A stretch of 64,000 bases of DNA from Pseudoscleropodium purum (taxonomy: Eukaryota; Streptophyta; Bryopsida; Hypnales; Brachytheciaceae), in contig OZ017796.1 of the NCBI GenBank assembly GCA_963969395.1, forward strand, positions 38,120,243 through 38,184,242. Direction: 5' to 3'. A model generated the notes under the pieces. The model did not search any database, had not been told where the DNA came from, and saw only the letters and a list, made by a program, of their open reading frames with translations. A program made the position numbers and the translations under genes. Below, in pieces: positions 24,179-35,811 of this stretch (position 1 is its first letter; each line of letters opens with the position of its first letter).

Positions 24179-24394
24179 CATGGTTGTCATAGTGGATGAA
24201 CGTTCGGTTTGCCCGTCCGATACAATCAACACATAGTTGACTTTTTGATAACGGAAAAATAGGCCACGTGGATGCCATGTGGATTAAGGAATATGCTGGG
24301 CGTAGACGAGATCGTCAGGTTACAAAATTAAAGTTGTCCGGACCGTCCGTCCATCCCATCCGATGACCTTAACTCGCCCATTATGACAACCATG
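24179..24394. mobile_element. hAT-type MITE with 8-bp target duplication
   Basis: A 216-bp element bounded by perfect 13-bp inverted repeats CATGGTTGTCATA...TATGACAACCATG and flanked by the exact 8-bp direct repeat CTAAAATG (24171-24178 and 24395-24402). An 8-bp duplication with CA...TG ends is the hAT signature. The interior has several GTCCG/CGGAC motifs. No ORF. Confidence 0.85.
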
Positions 24395-24402
24395 CTAAAA
24401 TG

Positions 24403-26131
24403 TTCTCCCATTATTCATTAGAGTCTATGGTCCATCGATTATAGAAACACCTATTTCATCATTTTGAAAATTTGTACTTTATTCATACAATGTCCAAAAG
24501 AATGTATTCATTTCTAAAAGAATCTAAAATCTCTTTTTAACTACCAACAAGATCCTACCAAAAGTTTTTCAATATAATAATGGGAACTATGATGAATTGC
24601 TTATTTGTGTGATTTTACGTGTAGTTAAAGTACTAGACCTACTCTAAAAGTGATCATCTTCTTCAAATCACTCCTATAATTAGCTTTGGAATGGATAAGA
24701 GGTGGTCCTTAAATTGACCTCTTTAACCATTGAGTGGATTAAAAAAAAAGTATTATTTATTGTAATGGCCAATCATTCTACTTGGTTTCCTCACATTTCT
24801 TCATAAGTTACAAGTGGATGGATTTTGGGAGATATATGCCATCACAAATAGGTGCCTATGACACAAATCTTTAAAAATTCGTAAGTAATTCAATAATGCT
24901 TCAAAAAATATAAAACCAATTGAAATACATTTTGCATCTATTTTTTTTTTGTGAAAAATTAACTAAAAATCTTTCCATTTAGGGAAATCTATGAAAAAGG
25001 TGGACCACCCCTTAAATGGTTGCTTAATGGTAGAAGTACCTATTTGTGATAAATTCAACATTTTAGCTTGTAGGATATGGGAAATTCATTGAAAAATTGA
25101 CCTCTATTTGTACAAACATATGAGGACTAATGCACAAAACTTGAAAATTCTAGATTTTAGTGAACACATGCTTGGCACTCAAGGATTAGGGAGAACTGTT
25201 AAAGCTAACTGTGATAGGTGAATCTATGAGACTGGAATAGATCCTGATGAAAAATCCACATTTATATTGAATGAAATATTCATTTGTAGAAAAAAATATA
25301 TTCTTTTTTCTGCGTTCTTCCTCATTTTTATGTTTTGCACACATTGACCTCAATTTTTCAACTAATTTTCCATATCTTACAGGTTGGAATGCTTAAGTTA
25401 TCACTTCTACCTTAGACAGTATAGAGTCATTGAGGCGGCTATAGCTGCATGTCTTTTGTGTTGGTTAGTACACATTCCAGACATACTCCTGAATGAAGGT
25501 GCCGACTTAATTGTGGACGGTAGCTGCTTAAGTTAGAGCCGCAATCGCATGCCGCAAGCTTTTCACATGGATATTGAAAAAAACTGTCCTGGATTACTTA
25601 GGTAGGGACTTTAACAAAATCAAGGTGTGCTAATCTAACCTCTACGTTAAGGTAGGCAGACAGCAGACCCATTAATTACCATATGAAGTGCAGTCCAATT
25701 CACAGCCCAACCGAGTTCTGTTGCATCTTTCTAATGTAGTTTTTATTGCATTGAGTGTGCAATTGGGACTCAAAAGTTTTGGAAATTGGAGATGAAAGGA
25801 TTGGAGTTCGGTTGCAAAGTCACCATGTAATGAATTCAAAGGGCACATTTTCTACAGAATTGCTTTATTTTGCAAAGGGGTGGTTTGGGATTTCTACTCA
25901 TTGGAACCATATATGGGGAAGTAAGAGAGCCACGTTAGATTCCAAAAAGCCAAAAATAGTGACCTTCAAAGGAATCACAATGGGAAGCTTTATAATTTGG
26001 CTTTGAATGCCTATAATGTATCAATTTTTTTCCCAAAAATGTGTCAACTGAAAGACATGTGAGATAAGGTAGGAGGCTTGAACTCTGATAGGGCATCAAA
26101 AGCAATCAAGACTTAGAGGTACATTTTGCTT
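24403..26131. other. AT-rich gene-free tract
   Basis: No coding region or clear element recognised. One open frame of 83 codons at 25755-26006 has no visible domain. Confidence 0.5.
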
Positions 26132-26149
26132 TCTTTGATGTACCAACTA

Positions 26150-27362
26150 AGGTAGGTACACCCAAATGTGCCATTGAACTTTGAAAGCACCATCTAGACT
26201 ATGTGTACATCTTCAAAGTCAATTTTGTACCTATGTAGAAGAAATGCTTTTAGAACCAAACTTTGTTCCTTCATAACTTTTGCATACAATATCCAAATGC
26301 CACGTTCTTTGGTGCATTGGAACCTCCTTTCACTTGCCAACAAGAGCATTTGAAAATATGACGAGTTTAACCCTTAAAGGACCAAGGTGCGTTTTTGGCA
26401 ACATAAATTTTTGGGGCAAGTGCATGTGAGCGGAGATTTCTATATTTTTGGCCCAAATTTTAATAGAAGGTGTGAACAAGGAATATCTTTCATGTGCACA
26501 AATTTCAGGACATTTGAAAGTATGAGCCCAAAGTTACAACTTAATATGTAATTTGTTCTTCAACTCGGGCAGTCTGGGCAGATCTGAAAAAATCACTTTT
26601 TTCAAAATAAAAATTTGAAATTAACTTTCTATTTATATATATACACAAATTTTTTTGAATCATTCCATTTTGATTAATGAGTCAAAAGTTATGAGGAGTT
26701 TTAGTTTGCGGGTAGTTATAGATTCTCTACTCCAAAATAAACTTTGAGGTTCTTTATTAAACTCAATTTTCAATAGTTTTGGAAAAAAATAAAAAGATTA
26801 GGTGAAGATTGTTTATTTTAACATTACAACCATTGGGATTGGAATTTTTCAATTTCATAACTAAATTATTAACAATTTAGGGTTTTGATTCATTCTCTAC
26901 TTCTTTCTACATACTATTTTTTTCCTATATGTTGTACAATTCCAAATGATTTGAAATTTTTCAAGCATGTAGCAAATTTTTCTTGCCTTGAAGAATGAAT
27001 CCAAAGAGTTGCAACCATTTTGGACATTTTTTCATACAAATGTGACCTTGTGAAGTGCAGCTATTTGGTTTTTTGCAAGGCCCCCCAAAGGCTTTTTGTC
27101 ACTTTAAACGCTAATATCTTGAAGTCTATATGGTGGAAATTTCTGAAATTTTTTTCACATTTTTTAAAATTATCATAATACAAGATCATATGGTTGGATT
27201 TGTCCAAAAACATTTAAAATTTTTTTTGGTTACTTGTCCTAAAAATGGCAGTTTTGGAGAGTTTTTACTTTTTAGTGAAAGCATAGTCAAGGAACTTTAG
27301 GGGTTAAGAATAGCAAATAGGCTCAGTAGCAAAAACTGGTGGTTTTGGGTGTACCCACCTTA
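26150..27362. mobile_element. MITE, copy 2 of the AAGGTGGGTACCC family, split by a nested element
   Basis: The left end AGGTAGGTACACCCAAA and the reverse complement of the right end AGGTGGGTACACCCAAA form the inverted repeat, with TA on both outer sides. Removing the nested 26371-27303 insertion leaves about 280 bp that aligns with copy 1 at 5531-5803 over its whole length. An 18-base direct repeat TCTTTGATGTACCAACTA flanks the copy at 26132-26149 and 27365-27382. Confidence 0.7.
26371..27303. mobile_element. piggyBac-like non-autonomous element (TTAA target)
   Basis: Begins CCCTTAAAGGACC and ends GGAACTTTAGGGG; TTAA is present on both sides (26367-26370 and 27304-27307). TTAA duplications with CCC...GGG termini characterise piggyBac elements. 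The insertion sits inside a MITE whose other copy (about 5735-5765) lacks it. It is 933 bp, AT-rich, without transposase coding. Confidence 0.65.
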
Positions 27363-27382
27363 TGTCTTTGATGTACCAACTA

Positions 27383-28155
27383 TGCACATCTTAGAAGGTG
27401 GGCGCTTTTGATGACTACAAATGACCACTTTCTTCCAACTTCAAAAATTTGCAACTAATTCCACAAAGGTTCAAAAAATATGAAACGACTTATATTAGAT
27501 GTGAATTGCATTTGTCTTTCAAGGAAAATTTACTGAAATTTTTTCAAGATGTTTAGCCTCCCCAAAATTCAGTTCCAGCCCTTAGATGGTCCATTTATGA
27601 ACCTCCCACCTGAAACCCTGATTTGCCGTTTTTTGCAATTTTTTTTTGAATCGAATAATTGTAAGTTAACTATCTATGTGCGCAATGGGCTTCCTACCTT
27701 ACATGCATGCCACTTGTTAGAGTCTAAATTTGCTCCATGGGTAGGTAACTTACTGTAATTCAGCAAGGACATGCTATTCAAACCTGGTTTGGGTTAGGCT
27801 ACAGGGTTCATTACCTTTCTGCCACTTCCAAGCATTGATTAACTTAGCAAATTCCTCAAGTTGCCGAGAGCTTTGCTTGCTTGAGAGACCACCTTATGCT
27901 CAATTTTCTAGTGAAAAGAAACTTCTTTGGAGTGAGATCATCGTTTGGTAACACAACTTTCGTTGTGGCTAAGTTAGGTTTGGAATTCTTGGTAGCTTGA
28001 ATTAATTTGCGCATCAAGCTTCAGATCGATTCACTGCAGTTGCTAGACTGATCAAACTTTCAGATTTGTTAGCAAGAGTGACGAGTATCGCGAGCAAGAC
28101 GAGAATTTGGTTGTCTGCATCAGCTTTGTGCCGTTGTTCTCGGAAGAAGCAGGAA
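27383..28155. other. Intergenic, upstream of the first DUF641/GIL1-like gene
   Basis: No gene seen. The last 300 bases are less AT-rich and probably include the promoter and 5' UTR of the following gene. Confidence 0.45.
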
Positions 28156-30051
28156 ATGGGAAATCGACCAGGCTCTTCCAATGATGTCAATGCGACGAGT
28201 AATGCTGCTCAATTGTGCGACCCTGCCATCGCCATTCCCACCAACTGCAGCTCTGCCGATGTTGAGGTGTGTAATTAGAAACAGGAAATGAATAGTTTAG
28301 GAAGCACGTGAATCTTTCGGTGTCTTTCCAACTACCTCTGAAAAATTAGCTAAGCAAGCAAACTTCAAGAGGCTTAATTCTTGAGGTGTTTCTTTCAAGT
28401 TTACGTCTTAAGTTCGTGCATGTTTGGTGATTCTTATCCATAATTCTTGGAAACTGTTAATATCGTGAAGATTTGATGGTTACTAGAACAAATTGTTAAT
28501 GTGAGGTTCACGTAAAGCAATGTCTGGATGTATACTGGTATGAACATAAAGCGTCAGACAATTAGGTTTATGAATCTTGCCATGGCTTGTTGAGTTCAGA
28601 AAAATGGCAAGTCGCTTATGGATGCCGCTGAGGAAATTGAGCCTGCCTGGAGCATACCTTCTAGCAATTCGATGCTCAGTAGAAATTTCACGAATTTCTT
28701 CGAGTATCTTCAGACAGATAGACCTCCTGCAGAAGGCGAAGAGAATCTGCTGCACAGTGCAAGCCGCAGCTTCTGCGTGCTCGATGTAGTTCGTTTTCTT
28801 GAGGAAAGCAACGCACACATCGTGTCCAAAGCGTCTCAAGAGTTGGCGGATATGAATGCATCTTACAAGTCCGAAATGGCTATTTTGAAGCGAGTTCATG
28901 AACAGAGAGTATTGGAGCTATCATCGTCCCTGAAGAAGATTTCTAAAGACTTTTCAGATGCTTTAGCTGAAGTCACGAGAACGAAGGGCATTTTAGCTGC
29001 CGTTGAGTCAGAACTGCAGGATCGAGATAAGGCTGCTCAGATGATGCAAGCGCAGAACAATGCAATAATCAAGATGCTCGGAATCAGGTTGAAGGATTTG
29101 AATGCGAAGAAGGAGGGCCTCGAAGGTGAACTCCGTCGTATCCAGGATGCCGCCCAAGCCAAAGATCGCGAACTGTTTCGGCTCAATGTTGTTATTCGGG
29201 AAATGGAAAGTACCATTGCAAAATTGCTGCAGGTTTCCCTTAGCGAGACATTGAAGCGTGGACTTGCGTTATTTGTGCAGAGCTTGCGGCAAAACTCTTT
29301 GAAAAGTGAGTCCATTGCTATTGACCACGATAACCTGGCCTTATTGAAGAGTGCTTGTCACAGTGTCGACAGAGCAACAGATAGATTGGCGAAATATCTG
29401 AATAAACATGCCCCTGCGAGTGAATTGGAACTCCCGATCAGGTTTATATGGTCCAGAGATTTCTCAAAGCCTGACAAGATGAAACATATTTGGGGACACT
29501 GGATCTGCGTGAAAATGTTCCAGGGTTTCGAGCATGCCTTCTTTGACACAGGTCATGACCAGACATCACCCTTGGATTTCCAAAAACTCAGAGTCAAGTG
29601 CTTCCAAATCTTTGAGGAGAAGAAATGTGTCCCGTCACTACTTTATTTCAAGGAATGCGACTTGTTCAGACGATTCTGTGACAGGATGTTTTCACTTGTG
29701 TTTCCGCCACACTTGATAGAGGATGTTCGTTTTCGGCAAGTGAACATCCTTAGCTTGTTGGGTGATGGTGGAGAAGAGAGCAAACTGGATCTTAACTTTT
29801 TAGATCTCGCAAAAGCAATTTACTTGCTTCATAAACTGTCATTCTCTTTTGACCCTCCTCCCAGGATTTTTAGGATGGGTTATGGGGAACCATATAACAA
29901 ACGATACCATGACTCTGTGGTCATAGATGCGGACAACGACATAATGCCTACAGCAGTAGTGCTCATGCTCAGGCCTGGTTTTCAAGTGAAAAGCACCGTC
30001 ATAAAATGCCGAGTATTCTTGAGGAAGATTTTCGATTACAATGAATGTTGA
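28156..30051 (+). CDS. DUF641 / GIL1-IRKI-type protein, paralogue A
   Basis: Two exons, 28156-28266 (MGNRPG...) and 28600-30051, joined in phase 0 through GTGTGT...TTCAG, giving 520 residues. The N-terminal third is polar. Coiled coil covers roughly residues 110-260 (many Glu/Lys/Leu heptads). The C-terminal DUF641-type domain carries HWICVKMFQGFEHAFFDTG, a CDLFRRFCDRMFSLVFPP block and FLDLAKAIYLLHKLSFSFDP, then FRMGYGEPYNKRYHDSVV and the closing VIKCRVFL. These match the order of motifs in plant GIL1 (gravitropic in the light 1) and IRKI proteins, a plant-specific family linked to light signalling and receptor-kinase partners. The biochemical function is unknown. Upstream in-frame ATGs exist (from 28066) but lack a reason to prefer them. 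Paralogue B lies 5.8 kb downstream in the same orientation. Confidence 0.75.
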
Positions 30052-32902
30052 CGAGCCAGCTTATCGGGAGAAGAGGGGGCGTCATCTCGCTGTCAACATT
30101 CGCCACACTCCAACTCTTCAAGTCACTGTGGTGAGAACATGCATGGAGATCTAATTTGAGCGTGTGCATATGATACTAACGGCATACGTAAGTATTGTAT
30201 AGCTCTCTGAATTGCTATTTTTGTCAGGCGTTTTATGCTTAAAATTTGTAGTTCAATACGCACTGAGATGAATATGGATCTTGACAATAGTTTGTGCTTT
30301 CAGGATATCTAACCTTGACACCTCTAGGCCACAGTGGAAATGGGACTTGAGCCATTGTGAAACCTCATTTTGATGAAACTCCGTACATAACATATCCACA
30401 TTACAATGTGAATGTATTCAATTGCTCTTTCTTTTCAAATACTCTCTTCATGCATTTGTTGTACAGGAAGCAAGTCATTCGTGCAGAAAGAAATGCCTCC
30501 CTTTCTAGTGTGGTGACTTGTACCCTTCCTGCATTCTGAGCCATGTGATCAACCAATTATTACAGATTTGGAAGCTCTTGATTGAGTAGAGCCGCTCGGC
30601 ACTGTATTTGCCCGATGAAAAATGCTCTCGAGCCTCGTTATCTCGTCCAATATTTGACATCATATGAAAGTCGACCTTGGGACTCCATTCGGGTTACTTA
30701 GATCATCATCATGTCAGTTCTCATTCCGTATGGAACATTCAAGAAAGCTGGATTGGAGTTGAAGTCTGCCAGGCATCAGAATCAGTTGCATTCTCCAAAT
30801 TCGCTACAGCACCAGTGGCGCTGTGAAAAATTAGGTGACAAACAATGGTGATCATGATATGAACAATGGAATTGGAAGTCGGCGATTCGCCTTCCTACTC
30901 ACATGATTCCGAAGCTATGAACAAGAACGTACGTCAGGACTTCAAAATTTCGCACCAACAACTGAGCTATTCATTAAATCTAGACGAGCATTCATGAACA
31001 TCAATGGACAGCATTAAAAAGAAAACCCCAATTGCAAATTATGACCCGAAAGCAATCACATGGTCCTCTTTGAAAATTCCTAAATTTGATCAGTCTCAGT
31101 GATCCCTTACATCAGTTCAGTGGTATCAATATCCAAGTAGATCCTACGCACAGTGCAGCAAATCTCCTCAATTGTTACTCCAGAAAAGATTATATATGTA
31201 CATATAACGTTATCATATTTGGTAGCATAAGGAAACAGCCTCACGAAGATCTGAACATGATCTAACACCAGTTAGAAAATAATTTTAACAACTTAAAGTT
31301 TACCAAAGTCGTACGACAGTTCGTCTAGTTCCTCAAACGCATTTGAACAATGTATAACTCCGACTTAAACAATATATAAGTTAACCCCGACTTGTAACAT
31401 TCATCAGAGAATATATGCAAGTCTAGTAATTGTAATGATCAACTTCATGCAAGCAATGCTGGACTGCTGGTGCATAATTATCTCAACTGGAACGGGACTT
31501 ACAGTTTATAGCGCTTGACCCGCTTGACCCGGTCATGTTTAGATAATTTCATTTCTTGCAACCGGCGGTGCCGCACTACATTACTCGAAGACGTACTCGT
31601 TCTCCACAAGTTGACTTGCTTGTCATTGTATCTCGATTGAAGAACTCAATAGCGCCACCACTAAGGCTATAAAGCGATTTACTCATAGCTAGCCAAGCTA
31701 GGTAGAATTTTTAGAATTTCTGGACAGGACCACTCAACCGCCGATATTGAATGTTGTTTGATGCTCACCAAGACTGACGGCGGGTGCGTAGCGTACTGGA
31801 GTGCAAGATTTTTATAATGGCATAGACGCTAGCTAGCTGATGATTATGGCGACCGTGGTGGAGTTAGCAATTATGAGTTGGAGTACTGAATTGAATAACA
31901 CAAGAACTAATTATGATTCGAGCAATTGAAACGCGAAGTCGGCGATTCGACTACTGAGGAAGGAGAATTGAAAGGCATGCCGTCTTCCGTTGGGTATTCC
32001 TAGCTAGAGGAGAGTACAACACCTGGCCATCCAGCTTATTTAAATTATATTGTATTTTATTTCTTGGAGGAAATTAAATAAGAAACAACTCTCAAGGTCT
32101 GACATAAGTAGTTTCAAAACGAAAAATTGATGATTAAGGAGGGTTGATCCTACTAAGAGATGTTGCTCCTCAAGCTGCAGCCTTTATTTTCCGTTGTTCA
32201 AATGCATTCTCACGAATTCAATGCATAATTGCAGCCACCAAAGTACAGAATGATACCTCTGCATACTCTTGCCTTAAACTGGACATTGTAAGTGAAAGAA
32301 AGCACCATTCTGAGATCAATATATTGCATTCGGACCTGTTTCCCTTCCCGAATTTCATGAATGATTTCCCACCCGCAGTGAATCATTAATACATAGAGGT
32401 GATAGAAACTAGCTCGTATATTTCTTGACATGTCAAATGGACAGGATGAATAGCAAGTGAGACCCCGTAACTCAATGTCAGCTTTTCTGAGACCATGCAA
32501 CACGTGGAATGTAGCTTTCTGCCTGCTCTGAAGCCTGTATCGGGGTTTTTGCATCATTCCTATTCGCATGAATTCAAAGCTATGAGCAAGATGGTCATTC
32601 AATTGAACCAACAACTCAACTCTTCATCAAATCTTGAATGTACTTACAGAAACATTGACACGAATGACATAAATTAAAGCAAATAATACTTCAGGAGCTT
32701 TTATATATTGCATTAGCGTACAATGCATTATGCGGAGTATCATATATTGTCGCATGATGAAACAGCTAGCTTTACAATTTGAACATACTTGAACAAGAGG
32801 AAAACCTCAAAAAATCAGGACTCTGGGACGTCTAAATCCTCGATCAGCTTGATATAGCAGTAAGCAGAGTGCAGGTCTTGCAATTAGCATGATCTGCTGA
32901 CA
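30052..32902. other. Intergenic between convergent DUF641 and HSPA12-like genes
   Basis: No gene recognised. Short stretches around 30915-31010 and 32575-32660 look alike (GCTATGARCAAGA followed by similar text), hinting at an old local duplication. A 134-codon open frame on the minus strand (32614-32210) has no recognisable domain. Confidence 0.4.
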
Positions 32903-34720
32903 TCAGTAGATATCCTGCCTCTCAAACTTGACGGGAAGCATCTGTTTCTTCTCACTGTCGAAGTTGAGCCCAACAGCGGACACTTGTATCTCGCTGCGGC
33001 CAAAAAACATGGACACTTCCACTTCAGGCACAAATCCGAGCTCTAACTCACTGCGAATGTCTATTGAAAATGCACCTTCTAACTTCACGCCTGGGTCTGT
33101 GACATACGCGACTTCCTGGCAATCAGAGCAGTACAACCCAAATTCAACGCGTGTCTGAGATTCCTTAATCGGCTGACGGACTTTTTTCACACAGTCATTA
33201 ATAGGGACCTCATCTCCTTTCCGAACAAACGTGCCAAACCCGTCCCTGCAATACACTCGTCCGAATCTTCCTTCAATCAGTGAACTCACGGGATGAACAC
33301 GACGAATGAAAGGTACTGCTTCTCTTATGCCGTATGTTTTCTTCGAAATACGTGAAACAACAGTATCTGAGCGGATTCCCATGGTCACCGCTCCACAACA
33401 AACTGCGCTGCCTGGTCTAGGTGGACTCGCTATCGTAGACACTCTGACACCAAAGGTCTCACGGATGCGCCTCATCAGGTATGGCGATGCCGAGAATCCA
33501 CCAACGACCAATATGGCCGCCAAGCCGGACACCAGCCTCTGGAAAACCAGAAGCAAGATCTTGTCCACAATGGGATCGAAGATGGACTTCATGTCGGCAT
33601 TCGTCAGCACAAGTTCGTCGTAGGAGTTCGATGAGTTGTCACTTTGATCCTCTTCCCACATGTGTGCGAGCGCAGGAGGTAACTCCACATGCACATCCTT
33701 CGTCTCTCCAGCGTAGTCGGACTTGACCTTCTCCCAATCCTGGCAGAAACCCAGCACGGTGGCAGGGTACTCTCGCTCGAATCTCTCGAAGCAACTGATT
33801 TTGTACCTCATGAAGCGGAAAAACTCCTCGTCGATCTGGGAGCCTCCGCAGAGCTCTCCAGAGCTCTCCTGGACCTCGCGAACAGACACCGAAGGGTGCG
33901 ATCCCAGCTTCTCGTGAAGGACGAGATCGACAGTCCCGCCCCCGCAGTCCACCACGAGGAACTTGTCGCCTTTCTTCCACCTGTGACCTTCGAGCTTCTG
34001 CTGGCAATACACTGAGGCTGCTTCCGGCTCGATGAACAGCTTCAGCGGGTGCGGGCTGCCTGCATCATCTTCGCTGTGAGGCCCTTGCACTAGGCCTGCC
34101 ATTTCTGAGCACATTCGCATCTCCTTCTTTGCATGCTCGTCCCAGATTGCGGGAACCGTGAGACACCACTCGACATCGTCCAGGGAGATGTGGGAGCCGA
34201 ACTTCTCTCTGACCTCCTGCAGGATGAACTTCGAGATTTGACTGAGGAAATCCGTGATCGCCCTCCTCGCAGTCATTCCCAGCGGCAGAGTAGATGCAGT
34301 CGAGCTGGTGGAGGAGCTCTCTCTCGTGGCCAGATGGAGCTTGAACAGCTTCAGAAAATAATGCGACCCAGAAGGCTTCTTCTTTCCAGCAGACAGTGAA
34401 AGCACGTGCATGCTCTTCGACAGTGAAGGATCCGAAGCCGAGTCTGCAGCGTTGGACTTGTATTTCAAGTACGCTGGCCATCCCCACTTCCGCAAGTCGA
34501 ATAGGTCGTCACCAGAAGGGTTGCTGGCATCTGCGTACAACAAACTGGTTTGAGTCTTGCAATATGGGAGCCCTCCACCCTCCGCTTGCATGGGCCAGTC
34601 GTAGAATGTGTAAATGTTGTCGGGGTCTGCTCGGAGAGCATATGCAAATCCCGAGAACGTGGTGCCGAAGTCGAGTCCCACCACCACTTTGGATTCCTGC
34701 ACCATCCCCATCTCTTCCAT
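32903..34720 (-). CDS. HSPA12-like Hsp70-superfamily ATPase
   Basis: Single-exon gene, 605 residues. It has the actin/Hsp70 ATPase fold motifs: phosphate-1 VGLDFGTTFSGFAYA (14-28), WCLTVPAIWDEHAKKEMR (185-202), EPEAAS (231-236), phosphate-2 VVDCGGGTVDL (256-266), adenosine loop LVVGGFSASPYL (404-415) and GSAVCCGAV (438-446). This pattern, with long spacers and a short C-terminal tail lacking an Hsp70 EEVD end, is that of the HSPA12A/B group rather than of cytosolic, ER or organellar Hsp70. HSPA12 proteins bind ATP but client and pathway are poorly known; the plant role is unknown. A TTATATATA box lies about 105 bases upstream. The start is the first in-frame ATG (MEEMGM). It sits between two DUF641 paralogues on the opposite strand. 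Confidence 0.88.
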   Translation of the reverse strand: MEEMGMVQESKVVVGLDFGTTFSGFAYALRADPDNIYTFYDWPMQAEGGGLPYCKTQTSLLYADASNPSGDDLFDLRKWGWPAYLKYKSNAADSASDPSLSKSMHVLSLSAGKKKPSGSHYFLKLFKLHLATRESSSTSSTASTLPLGMTARRAITDFLSQISKFILQEVREKFGSHISLDDVEWCLTVPAIWDEHAKKEMRMCSEMAGLVQGPHSEDDAGSPHPLKLFIEPEAASVYCQQKLEGHRWKKGDKFLVVDCGGGTVDLVLHEKLGSHPSVSVREVQESSGELCGGSQIDEEFFRFMRYKISCFERFEREYPATVLGFCQDWEKVKSDYAGETKDVHVELPPALAHMWEEDQSDNSSNSYDELVLTNADMKSIFDPIVDKILLLVFQRLVSGLAAILVVGGFSASPYLMRRIRETFGVRVSTIASPPRPGSAVCCGAVTMGIRSDTVVSRISKKTYGIREAVPFIRRVHPVSSLIEGRFGRVYCRDGFGTFVRKGDEVPINDCVKKVRQPIKESQTRVEFGLYCSDCQEVAYVTDPGVKLEGAFSIDIRSELELGFVPEVEVSMFFGRSEIQVSAVGLNFDSEKKQMLPVKFERQDIY

Positions 34721-34823
34721 TGCGCTGACGATGAATCTAATTCAGTTCCGTTGGCTGCAAGAATACTCTTTCACTGAAAGATGAACAGAGTACTATGTAA
34801 TTCGCAACATGGAGGATACAAAC

Positions 34824-34835
34824 GTATATATAACC
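34824..34835 (-). promoter_or_regulatory. TATA box candidate for the HSPA12-like gene
   Basis: Reads GTTATATATACG on the minus strand, about 105 bases upstream of the ATG at 34720, a plausible spacing for a TATA box plus a 5' UTR of roughly 75 bases. Confidence 0.5.
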
Positions 34836-35811
34836 AACTGGCCAGATCGAATTGGACGGCGATGATTTGAGAACCAGATTCAAGTTATGTACCATCTGTT
34901 GTGAGATAGAAATGCATACAAACTAAGCTTAACTTAAATGAGATGAGCTTGCATCAATTTACTTGAGTTATTAAGAGCAATTTCAATCGTCACAGCACAG
35001 GACTTCCTATAACATGTTGTCCATTTAGCTAACTGAAATCACTCTCCACGTAGGCTAAGTAAGAGTGAATTCTGGAATGCCTGACAATCAGCTAGAAGTT
35101 GAGTCGTTGCATCAACTTTAGTTATAGCCAAAGCATTGAATCGCCGTTTAGTGGGCCCTTGGGAGACGATTGCAATTGTCCATTCAAGCAAGTACCATTT
35201 ACTCCAGTGAGCGGCGCACATGCATGCAGAACAGGCTACAAGTCTACAACGTCTCGAGAGAACTGACGGCGGGTTCAACTGGGAGTCATTACTGTAAGTA
35301 ATCAAACGTTACAAGGAAGAGCTAGGAAGACCTAGGACTACCTGGGGGAAATGAATTGAAGCTATGGCAATGCAACCTACGGAAGTAGGGTATGCAATAG
35401 CTTTGTACACTCGTAGTAAAAGCGTTATCACGTATTTTTCATTTGAAACGATGAAATGAAGATGGACATTAGAGCAATGTTCAAGACACAATATAAACAG
35501 AATTTAAGCCAGGAGCCCGGGACTGTACACAGCATGGTTTAGGCCTCTGGCTGGCTTGCTACATCGTACCCATTTAGTGTCAATTAGAACATGAACACGT
35601 CGATGAACCAAGCTTGCACACAACTACTGTAATTGTCGCCGCCCATTCCAAGCGGGCGGTTTCATGCATGCTTTATTGACAGCAGATTGATTTCTTGTTG
35701 GTGTTCTTTGACTGAACAGAAGCCTTGCCGTCGCTTTCTTGTGGAACTAGAAATCGGCAAAGAATCGTGCTGATGGGAATTTGTTGCACGCGAGCTCATA
35801 TCATCGGCTGG
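34836..35811. other. Intergenic between divergent HSPA12-like and DUF641 paralogue B
   Basis: Shared upstream region of two divergent genes. No further gene or repeat is recognised. Confidence 0.45.

Noticed and set aside
32210..32614. 134-codon minus-strand frame downstream of the HSPA12-like gene
   Set aside because: No recognisable domain, and composition is like the surrounding non-coding DNA.
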